Origin: Akkermansia muciniphila
Lineage (GTDB): Bacteria; Verrucomicrobiota; Verrucomicrobiia; Limisphaerales; UBA9464
Direction of reading: 5' to 3'
NCBI GenBank assembly: GCA_945861565.1
Contig: CAMAUY010000004.1
Coordinates: 1 to 64,000, forward strand
DNA length: 64,000 nt
Below are positions 56,977 to 64,000 of this stretch, piece by piece; the stretch's first letter is position 1; each line of letters begins with the position of its first letter. The translations under genes were made by a program, and so were the position numbers. The notes below the pieces were generated by a model. The model saw only the letters and a list, made by a program, of their open reading frames with translations, was not told where the DNA came from and did no database searches.

Positions 56977-58449
56977 CTACGGCATTGAAACGCGATAAAA
57001 GCGCTGCGCGAAATTCGCGGCGGTTGGATCGTTGAACGGCACCGTGCTGGCGGCGTTGGTCTTGCTGGCCAGTGCGGTCCAGTCCGTCAAGTTCGTTGAA
57101 GTCTCGACAGTGAAGCGCATGCCCGTCCAGCTCTTGAACTGGAATGCTCCGCTCCCCGTGGCCTGCAAACGCACCGGCTCGGTTACGGTCAGGGACTGCT
57201 TCGCCGCCACATCGTGCAGTTCCTGGACGACGCCGGAGGGCCATTCGATGCGCAGCGTCTCGATGATCGTGGCGTCGCCCAGACCGAAGTGCGCGGTCAA
57301 AGTGCCGTTGCCAACACCGTCGCCATTGGAAATTTCACGTAGTTGCCAGATGGTTTTGCCGCCGATCGTCGCTTTGGCCCGGACCCTGGCGCCGATGGCG
57401 GAGCGATTGGACGCGGTCCCGGCACACTTCACCGTGAGCCAGGCATTGGAATTACCTTTGTTCCGGAACAACCAGTTGTTCTGGTTGGAATTCGCCACGA
57501 ACAGATCGAGGAAGCCGTCCCGGTCATAGTCCGTGAACACGGCACCGTTGCCTGCCCCACCGGAATTGACCAGGTTGCCCTGGGTGATTTTGGTGAACGT
57601 GCCGTCGCCGTTGTTCAGGTAGAAGAATTCATTTTGCCCCCATAAATTCGTGACGAGCAAGTCGAGGTCGCCATCGTTGTCCACGTCTGCCCAGGCGGCG
57701 CCTCCTGAATCCCCGCTACCGGTGGCAATCGTGCCGGTCGTGATCTTTGTGAACGTGCCATCGCCGTTGTTGTGATAAAAAAAGTTTCGGTACTGGCCGC
57801 CGTCATAATTCCCGTTCGCCACGAAGAGGTCGGGAAATCCGTCATTGTCGTAATCGCCCCAGGCTGCGGAGAGTGACAGGCCGCCGTCGCTCGCGAGCGG
57901 GCTGTTGGTGATGAGGGTGAAGGTGCCGTTGCCATCGTTGTGGTACAAAGCATTCTTGCCGACTCTTCGCCAGGCCGGGACGAACAGGTCTGGAAAACCG
58001 TCATTGTCGTAGTCCACCCACGAGGGGTAGGAGGCCGCTCCGACGGTGGGCAAATCAAGGGTCTGTGAAAAAGTGCCATCGCGATTGTTGCGGTAGAGAC
58101 GATGGTCGCCAGAGTCCATCGCTACAAAAAGGTCAATCCATCCATCCCGGTCGTAATCGCCCCAAACACATCCGTCGATCGATCCCGCATCCGAGACGAT
58201 GGGGCCTTCGGTGATTTTCGTGAATGTGCCGTCGCGATTGTTTTGATATTGAAAGTTGTTCTGATCGGGCCAATGGGCAACGACCAGGTCCGGGAATCCG
58301 TCGTTGTCGTAATCGCCCCAGGCCGCCGAGACGGTTTTCCCAAGATCAGTCCCGACGCCAACCACGTTAGTCCGGGCAAAAGTGCCGTCGCCGATATTGC
58401 GATAAAGTAATGTTATTATCGCTTCCGGCTGACAGCATTGTTTCGCCAT
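56977..58449 (-). CDS. FG-GAP/VCBS repeat + ASPIC/UnbV protein, 5' truncated
   Basis: The frame has 490 residues. It contains at least six FG-GAP/VCBS blades of the form WGDYDNDGFPDLFVA...LYHNNGDGTFTKIT, with Ca2+-binding DxDxDG loops, that would close into a beta-propeller. An ASPIC/UnbV domain follows (NSNAWLTVKCAGTASNRSAIGARVRAKA...LRIEWPSGVVQELHDVAAKQSLTVTEP), then a C-terminal FYRVSMP module. Such proteins are secreted in these phyla. The N-terminus is not natural: residues 1-11 (MAKQCCQPEAI) are frame-shifted WD40 sequence, and FG-GAP homology begins at about 58410. Signal peptide and first blade are missing. The 3' end is intact. Confidence 0.8.
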   Translation of the reverse strand: MAKQCCQPEAIITLLYRNIGDGTFARTNVVGVGTDLGKTVSAAWGDYDNDGFPDLVVAHWPDQNNFQYQNNRDGTFTKITEGPIVSDAGSIDGCVWGDYDRDGWIDLFVAMDSGDHRLYRNNRDGTFSQTLDLPTVGAASYPSWVDYDNDGFPDLFVPAWRRVGKNALYHNDGNGTFTLITNSPLASDGGLSLSAAWGDYDNDGFPDLFVANGNYDGGQYRNFFYHNNGDGTFTKITTGTIATGSGDSGGAAWADVDNDGDLDLLVTNLWGQNEFFYLNNGDGTFTKITQGNLVNSGGAGNGAVFTDYDRDGFLDLFVANSNQNNWLFRNKGNSNAWLTVKCAGTASNRSAIGARVRAKATIGGKTIWQLREISNGDGVGNGTLTAHFGLGDATIIETLRIEWPSGVVQELHDVAAKQSLTVTEPVRLQATGSGAFQFKSWTGMRFTVETSTNLTDWTALASKTNAASTVPFNDPTAANFAQRFYRVSMP

Positions 58450-59221
58450 CAGGAGTGAACGCCAACGCGCTCACAATTCCGATCGAGCTATGCGGAAGGG
58501 CCAGCTTGCGGGGCGAAAACTTTTTCGGATCGCTCGCCAAGTCCCAGGCAATCACCTCGCCGCCGGTACCGGCTGAGATGAGCAGGTTCGCCCTCGGAGA
58601 AAACGCCATGGCATACACCCAGCCGGTATGTCCGTCCTTGGCTTCGAGAGGAAGCAGCTCGACGGGTGCTTCAGGGTGCGATAGTTCCCAGCGCTTGATC
58701 GGCACGCCGTCACCGGAAGCCGCTAAGGTTTTTCCATCCAGCGAGAACGCCAGGCCATTGACCCGGAAACCCGCGGACAACGCCGTCATTTCACGAGGTT
58801 CTGCCGAGGTGACGTCCCACAGCTTGACCCGACCATCGTCCGCGCCGCTCGCCAAGGTTTTGCCGTCGGGCGCGAAGATGAGAAAATTTACCAGATCCGA
58901 GTGACCTTTCGGCACGGCGATACGCTGATGGGAGGCGACCTCCCAGAGGATGATGTCCCGGCCAGCTCCCACCGCGAGTCGGCCGCCGTCCGGTGAGAAT
59001 GCGAGCGGCTTCAGCCGTTCCCAGTCATTCCCGTCGATCGATCGAACGGTCGTGTCGCGCAAAGTGGTGATCCGCTTGCGTGTCCGGCTATCCCAGAGCT
59101 TGGCTTGCTCGGTCGAAGACCCGTCAACCACCCAATACGCGATCACACACCTGAAAAAAGGTCTCGATGTCCGAAGGTCGGGTGTGAACATGAAACGAGA
59201 GGCGGAGGCGTTGACCCCCAA
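58367..59221 (-). CDS. WD40-repeat protein fragment
   Basis: WD40 blades run from about residue 38: EQAKLWDSRTRKRITTL, PLAFSPDGGRLAVGAGRDIILWEV, FLIFAPDGKTLASGADDGRVKLWDV, GLAFSLDGKTLAASGDGVPIKRWEL, MAFSPRANLLISAGTGGEVIAWDL and ALAFTPDGETMLSAGSDNN. This beta-propeller is usually part of a larger secreted or kinase-linked protein. Both ends are unnatural. The first roughly 37 residues read the end of the aminotransferase gene in another frame, so no start codon belongs to it. The last blade breaks off at about 58410, where FG-GAP sequence continues in a different frame. Confidence 0.7.
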   Translation of the reverse strand: MGVNASASRFMFTPDLRTSRPFFRCVIAYWVVDGSSTEQAKLWDSRTRKRITTLRDTTVRSIDGNDWERLKPLAFSPDGGRLAVGAGRDIILWEVASHQRIAVPKGHSDLVNFLIFAPDGKTLASGADDGRVKLWDVTSAEPREMTALSAGFRVNGLAFSLDGKTLAASGDGVPIKRWELSHPEAPVELLPLEAKDGHTGWVYAMAFSPRANLLISAGTGGEVIAWDLASDPKKFSPRKLALPHSSIGIVSALAFTPDGETMLSAGSDNNITLSQYRRRHFCPD

Positions 59222-60416
59222 GAACGGAGATTTTCTTTTCCTTCAACGCTGCCCACAAAGCATCCAATTTTTCCGTCTTGAAGCGAATCGCCAGAATCGC
59301 TTGAAAGAAGCGTGAATCATCCGGAGTAATCACCTCGATATAACTTCGGCTCTGCGCCGTCTTGAGCGCCACGCGCGCCAAGTGATGCATACGGTCGTAC
59401 ACAACCTGCTCACCGAGGCTCTTGAGAAATCCCACGCCCGCAATCATACCGTCGATGGTCGAGCGGTTATTTGTACCCACCATCATGAACCGCGCCGCGT
59501 GCAAGTCGGTTTTGTTGTCCCAGCCCGAGGAGGCGACACACGGCCAAAGACGATCGAGCAAGTCGTCCCGCCCATAGAGCAAACCACAGCCAGCCGGCGC
59601 GAAGAGCCACTTATGCGGGCTGCCTGCAAAATAATCACAGCCGAGTTGGTGCAAGGACAAAGGGACCTGACCATCCATGTGTGCCCCATCGACCACCGAG
59701 AGGACCCCCTTGTCGCGAGCCGCGCGGCAAATCTGCTGAACCGGCAAGATTAGGCCTGTCAGGCTGGTAATACCGCTGAAACTGAGCACCCGCGTCCGGG
59801 GGCCGATGGCGGAAATGAGGCGGTCCGTGAGTTCTTCAGGTTGTCGGGGAGAAACCGGGATTTCAACCTCGCGAACCGTGATCCCGACTCGAGCCGCTTT
59901 CAACCGCCAGCATCCGGTGCCGCCGCCGTGTTCCTGGTTCGTGATCAGGACTTCATCGCCGGCACTCAGGTCGAGCCCATTGGCGATGATGCTCATGGCT
60001 TCGGTGCAATTGTGAGTAAAGGCCAACTCGTCCCGCTTGCACCCCAAAAACTCGGCCATCTCCAACCGTTCCCCATCGAGCCGCTCGTAACCCCATCGCA
60101 GCACATCATCCGTCGCATACTCGGCACCGCGCGTCAGCGTGGCAACCATGGTTTGGAGCACCGATTTGGGCACCACCCCCAAGCTCCCCGGATTGAGGAA
60201 GATTCGCCATTCAGGCAGCAAAAAATGCTCGGTGCGAATCCGCGACCAAAAGCGCTCCGGGTTGGCCCGCAGGAGGTCATTGTCCGGGAGAGAAACAGAA
60301 CCCGCAATTGCCGCATCCCTTGAAATGCCCGCCAAGGAACCGGCCAGAGCCAATCGTTGAATCAGGCCACGACGACTGAGCCTCGACGGGAGATCCCGCC
60401 CTTCAGTCGACGTCAC
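59124..60416 (-). CDS. Exported aminotransferase class V-fold PLP enzyme
   Basis: The product has 430 residues. The N-terminus SRRGLIQRLALAGSLAGISRDAAIAG has a twin-arginine look, so the folded enzyme is probably exported. The fold is class V (cysteine desulfurase/isopenicillin N epimerase-like): NPGSLGVVPKSV, NCTEAMSIIANG, NQEHGGGTGCW, the cofactor aspartate D243 in VVDGAHMDGQ, and the PLP lysine K269 in SPHKWLFAPAG. No persulfide cysteine motif is evident, so epimerase or lyase activity fits better than desulfurase activity. It lies 40 bases downstream of the exported RidA gene. The C-terminus appears intact although the sequence behind it belongs to a WD40 fragment. Confidence 0.88.
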   Translation of the reverse strand: MTSTEGRDLPSRLSRRGLIQRLALAGSLAGISRDAAIAGSVSLPDNDLLRANPERFWSRIRTEHFLLPEWRIFLNPGSLGVVPKSVLQTMVATLTRGAEYATDDVLRWGYERLDGERLEMAEFLGCKRDELAFTHNCTEAMSIIANGLDLSAGDEVLITNQEHGGGTGCWRLKAARVGITVREVEIPVSPRQPEELTDRLISAIGPRTRVLSFSGITSLTGLILPVQQICRAARDKGVLSVVDGAHMDGQVPLSLHQLGCDYFAGSPHKWLFAPAGCGLLYGRDDLLDRLWPCVASSGWDNKTDLHAARFMMVGTNNRSTIDGMIAGVGFLKSLGEQVVYDRMHHLARVALKTAQSRSYIEVITPDDSRFFQAILAIRFKTEKLDALWAALKEKKISVLGGQRLRLSFHVHTRPSDIETFFQVCDRVLGG

Positions 60417-60456
60417 AAGGAAGTGTCTCCCGTGACTGGAGCGTCAGGCTGGAACT

Positions 60457-60891
60457 TCATTTGCCGTTCCGGTAGGCTACACAACTGATCTCAACCCGAA
60501 ACCCAAACACGATTTCCACACCTCCCACCGTGGCTCGCGCCGGGAACCCATTCTTGAAATAGGACGCGTACACTTTGTTCATCTCCGCGTAATCACTAAT
60601 GTCTTTGAGATAAACCGTCACATTAACGACGTCGTCGATGCCATAGCCATTCTGCTTGAGCACACGGTTCAGATTGTCCATGACCTGACGCGTCTCCGCT
60701 TCGACGGAATCTCTGACATCCTTGCCGTCGGCGGTGCGCGGCACCTGTCCACTGACATAGAGCGTCGGACCGGCCAGGCGCCCCGGGCTGAACGGCAAGG
60801 TGGCCAATGGGACGGACTTTTGAGCCCAGATTATCCCAGCCATGGCACACAATGCCGCCAGGCACAACAATGGTAAAAGTCGGAGTTTCAT
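60457..60891 (-). CDS. Exported RidA (YjgF) family enamine/imine deaminase
   Basis: The product has 144 residues. LRLLPLLCLAALCAMAGIIWAQ is a signal peptide, unusual for RidA. The domain has LYVSGQVPRTADG, ETRQVMDNLNRVLKQNGYGIDDVVNVTVYLKDISDYAEMNKVYASYF and FPARATVGG. The key arginine is R119 and the conserved glutamate is E134. RidA proteins hydrolyse reactive enamines and imines such as 2-aminoacrylate made by PLP enzymes. The gene sits between a pseudopilin (13 bases upstream) and an exported PLP enzyme (40 bases downstream), so all three are probably one operon, with RidA cleaning up after the PLP enzyme in the periplasm (inference). Confidence 0.88.
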   Translation of the reverse strand: MKLRLLPLLCLAALCAMAGIIWAQKSVPLATLPFSPGRLAGPTLYVSGQVPRTADGKDVRDSVEAETRQVMDNLNRVLKQNGYGIDDVVNVTVYLKDISDYAEMNKVYASYFKNGFPARATVGGVEIVFGFRVEISCVAYRNGK

Positions 60892-60904
60892 AAATAAGAT
60901 AAAA

Positions 60905-61693
<789 letters not shown>

Positions 61694-62232
61694 AAAGTCG
61701 TAGAATGGGACGCGGAGGCATTGATGGGTACTTGCCCTCTTACGCTCCGCAATCCGGGAAATGGGACGGCCTCAAAGTGATCATCGCGTCCCAGTCTTGG
61801 CTTGGATATTCCCCTGTCAAGGTCGTAATCCCGGCCCTGATCCGCGGATAGGAATCTGAAAATGAGAGAAAAAGCTCTCTCCTGTACTTTTTTCGCTTGC
61901 ATATGTTATATATGCTGTATCGAATACGAATGCGCCGCGCGCAGACCACTCCAGTCCAAGACCGCCTTCGGGGCACTTCCCAACTCGGGCACGCAGCGCT
62001 ATTTCCGCGCAGACTGTGCTTGCCATGAGAATTGAATTTGTCGCCACCGACTATTGGGGAATGAGAACCACGGATAAACGCCGATAAACGCAGATTCCAT
62101 GCCCTTTCTATCCGCGTCAATCCGTGTTCATCCGCGGTTCTCCTCTCCTTTATCCGCGGTTTTGGGCGTTCGACTTGGGGATTGCGCCTCATTAATTTTT
62201 TCTCTACTTAATTTCCCGCAATTCGTTCCGCC
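61694..62232. other. Intergenic region with a direct/inverted repeat block
   Basis: No gene is supported; the open frames here have no recognisable sequence. At 62068-62162 the words ggataaacgc, atccgcg and tccgcggtt recur in both orientations, an arrangement that I recall from intergenic repeats in environmental bacteria. The divergent genes on either side (pseudopilin minus, MscS plus) imply that two promoters lie in this stretch, but no clear -35/-10 pair was identified. Confidence 0.5.
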
Positions 62233-63126
62233 ATGCACCCATTCTTCGCACAAATCATTGTCTCAACGGCCACAAACGCCGCGCCTGCCTCCATCCTTGC
62301 GCCCTCGAGTGATCTCGTGAATCGAATCTCTGCGTCGACGCGAATCCCGATTCAAGTCGTCCACTGGGGGGCCAATATCCTAGCAGCCCTGGCCGTTCTC
62401 GTCATTGGCTTTTGGATCGCCAACATTTTTCGCAATGTGATTAAGGGTGTCTGTGCGAAGCGAAATCTCGATCTGATGATCTCGGGATTCGTCGGCAACT
62501 TGGTTCATGCCCTCCTCATGACGTTTGTGGTGATTACGGCACTGGGAACGCTCGGGCTCCCCACTCAGACTTTCTCAGCCGTGGTAGCCGCCGCCGGACT
62601 CGCGATCGGCCTCGCCCTCCAGGGATCACTCTCGAATTTCGCCAGCGGTTTCCTGCTCGTCGCGTTCCGGCCTTTCAAAAAGGGCGACCATGTCGTGGGT
62701 GGAGGGATTGAGGGGATCGCCGATGAGGTGTCCATTTTCTCGACGACCATTACGACTCCGGACAACAAGCGAATCACCGTGCCCAACTCAGCGATCATGG
62801 GCGGAACGATCTCGAACTTTACCGCCAATCCAACGCGCCGGATCGACCTGCACTTTGGCATCGGTGCCGGCCAAAGTTTGGAGAAGGCCCATCAGACGCT
62901 CCTCGCCAGCGCGGCAACCGAACCCCGCGTTCTGAAGACCCCTGCCACGGAGGTCTCCAATGCCAAGCTGGTGGAGGGCGGAACTTTGGTGGAACTCCGG
63001 GCGTGGTGCAAAACGACCGAGCTTGGGCCTGTCACCAGCAGCCTCATCGCTCGAACCCAGGAGGCCCTCGCAGCAGCCGGCATCAAAGGCCCGGACAAGA
63101 CCATTGCCTATCGGGAATTGAAGTAG
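62233..63126 (+). CDS. Small-conductance mechanosensitive channel (MscS family)
   Basis: This 297-residue inner-membrane channel releases solutes under osmotic downshock. A signal-like N-terminus is followed by TM helices (ILAALAVLVIGFWIANIF; ALLMTFVVITALGTLG). The pore helix LPTQTFSAVVAAAGLAIGLALQGSLSNFASGF has the Ala/Gly pattern of MscS TM3. The beta domain has LLVAFRPFKKGDHVVGGGIEGIADEVSIFSTTITTPDNKRITVPNSAIMGGTISNFT. The C-terminal alpha/beta domain ends TIAYRELK. The length is that of E. coli MscS. Convergent with the recombinase gene 27 bases downstream. Confidence 0.95.
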   Translation: MHPFFAQIIVSTATNAAPASILAPSSDLVNRISASTRIPIQVVHWGANILAALAVLVIGFWIANIFRNVIKGVCAKRNLDLMISGFVGNLVHALLMTFVVITALGTLGLPTQTFSAVVAAAGLAIGLALQGSLSNFASGFLLVAFRPFKKGDHVVGGGIEGIADEVSIFSTTITTPDNKRITVPNSAIMGGTISNFTANPTRRIDLHFGIGAGQSLEKAHQTLLASAATEPRVLKTPATEVSNAKLVEGGTLVELRAWCKTTELGPVTSSLIARTQEALAAAGIKGPDKTIAYRELK

Positions 63127-63153
63127 CCGAGCGACCCGGCTACTCCGACTGCC

Positions 63154-64000
63154 TCACGCTCGCGGGTGGAATTTGTCGTGAACCTCCCGCAGGCGTTGCC
63201 CCGCGACGTGGGTGTAGACCTCCGTCGTGGCGATGCTCGCATGACCCAAGAGTTCCTGGATCGATCGGAGGTCTGCTCCATGTTCCATGAGATGTGTCGC
63301 AAAGCTGTGCCGAAGCATATGGGGAGTAAGAGGCTTTTCCAGACCCCGCCGCTTCGCCCAGTTGCGAATGCGGAGCCAGAGTGTCACGGCGGCGAAGGGC
63401 GTGCCCCGCGCGCTCAAGAAGACCGTCGCTGGCGATCGCGCGGTCACGAGGGCGGGGCGCGCGGTCTCGAGATAGCGCTCCAGGGCGTTTCGCGCTTTGC
63501 GCCCCACCGGGACGATTCGTTCCTTGTTGCCTTTGCCAATCACAGTGACGAAGCCGCCCTCGAGATGGAGGTGTTCCATCCGAATAGAGCGAAGTTCTGC
63601 GAGGCGCAATCCACCCGCATAGGCAAGTTCGAGAATTGCGTGGTCGCGAAGCTCCGCCGCATCCGCCGATGTCTCCGGCGGCACCAGCAGCTTTGTCATC
63701 TCCGCCTCGGTCAGCGCCTTTGGCAGTCGCTTCCAGCGCCGAGGCAATGACAGGTTCTCCGCCGGGTTCCGCGTCACCCATTTCTCCGTTTCGCAAAATC
63801 GGAAAAAAGATCGAAGGGCGGAGATTTGCAGATACACGCTCTCCCCGCTCAGCGTGCGACCGGATACCGGATCGGTCGCGAGCGGGCGGCTGCGCTCCGT
63901 CTCGAGAAAGTCCAGAAGGTGAGCCGGCCGAACGTCGCCAGGCTTGCTCAACGCTCGCTTCGTGGACCACTCTGTAAAGCGATCCAATAGGAACTTATAC
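63154..64000 (-). CDS. xerD: Tyrosine recombinase XerD (5' end beyond the window)
   Basis: This site-specific recombinase resolves chromosome dimers at dif with XerC. Visible catalytic elements are the first Arg in AYAGGLRLAELRS, the beta-hairpin Lys in GKGNKERIVPVG, HMLRHSFATHLMEHGADLRSIQELLGHASIATTEVYTH with H, R, second H and Tyr, and the C-terminal THVAGQRLREVHDKFHPRA, which is closer to XerD than XerC. A TTG at 63987 could be read as start, but the frame stays open to the window edge with typical N-terminal core-binding sequence (KFLLDRFTEWSTKR), so the true start lies outside. Confidence 0.9.
   Translation of the reverse strand, partial: YKFLLDRFTEWSTKRALSKPGDVRPAHLLDFLETERSRPLATDPVSGRTLSGESVYLQISALRSFFRFCETEKWVTRNPAENLSLPRRWKRLPKALTEAEMTKLLVPPETSADAAELRDHAILELAYAGGLRLAELRSIRMEHLHLEGGFVTVIGKGNKERIVPVGRKARNALERYLETARPALVTARSPATVFLSARGTPFAAVTLWLRIRNWAKRRGLEKPLTPHMLRHSFATHLMEHGADLRSIQELLGHASIATTEVYTHVAGQRLREVHDKFHPRA

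Noticed and set aside
61740-62192. Minus-strand frame of 150 codons
   Set aside because: It covers the intergenic repeat, has no family similarity and no ribosome-binding site.

Overview
The window looks like a Verrucomicrobia chromosome, most likely the soil or freshwater Pedosphaera/Limisphaera-type group (inference). It carries two paired DUF1549/DUF1553 + DUF1501 loci, two pseudopilins with the H-X9-DG style, PEP-CTERM sorting, very large RHS and carboxypeptidase-regulatory-like surface proteins, ASPIC/FG-GAP and LamG proteins, and hairpin-rich intergenic repeats. Coding is dense and GC-rich. No tRNA, rRNA or CRISPR array was seen.

Layout. 1-6.3 kb: remnants of nonribosomal peptide synthetase genes whose modules are cut and joined inside conserved domains. 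6.5-8.1 kb: a pseudopilin and a membrane-anchored protein of unknown function. 8.1-12.1 kb (minus): DUF1549/DUF1553 then DUF1501. 12.2-12.5 kb: DUF2283 gene overlapping a ribbon-helix-helix remnant. 12.9-14.4 kb: gnd. 14.5-19.1 kb (minus): MacAB-like ABC exporter (adaptor, ATPase, two permeases). 19.2-20.5 kb: MgtC/DUF4010 membrane protein. 20.5-22.7 kb: repeat-rich intergenic DNA around a PEGA-like lipoprotein. 22.7-24.2 kb: secreted Ig-like/esterase. 24.2-26.2 kb: repeat-bracketed segment with a broken formylglycine-generating-enzyme-like gene and a MazF/PemK-like toxin-antitoxin pair. 26.3-30.8 kb: second DUF1549/DUF1553 + DUF1501 pair, also bracketed by repeats.

31.0-54.8 kb (minus) is the most striking part: four genes in one tightly coupled operon encode a PEP-CTERM protein, an RHS protein of about 3985 residues, a 3287-residue multi-domain surface protein and a glycine-rich exported protein. 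The overlaps are TGATG and GTGA. The RHS core is split by an extra domain and its C-terminal tail shows no toxin. The 3287-residue protein ends in five 24-residue repeats.

54.9-59.1 kb is a gene graveyard. It holds a PIN toxin-antitoxin pair killed by nonsense and frameshift changes and cut by a transposase fragment, then LamG, TPR, FG-GAP/ASPIC and WD40 fragments joined out of frame. 59.1-61.7 kb (minus): pseudopilin, exported RidA and exported class V aminotransferase-fold enzyme. 62.2-64 kb: MscS channel and a XerD-type recombinase running off the window edge.

The repeated pattern of mid-domain, out-of-frame joins (about 148, 2236, 3008, 56140, 56806 and 58410) is either real gene decay by short-homology deletion or chimeric assembly. 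It should be settled before function is read from those loci.
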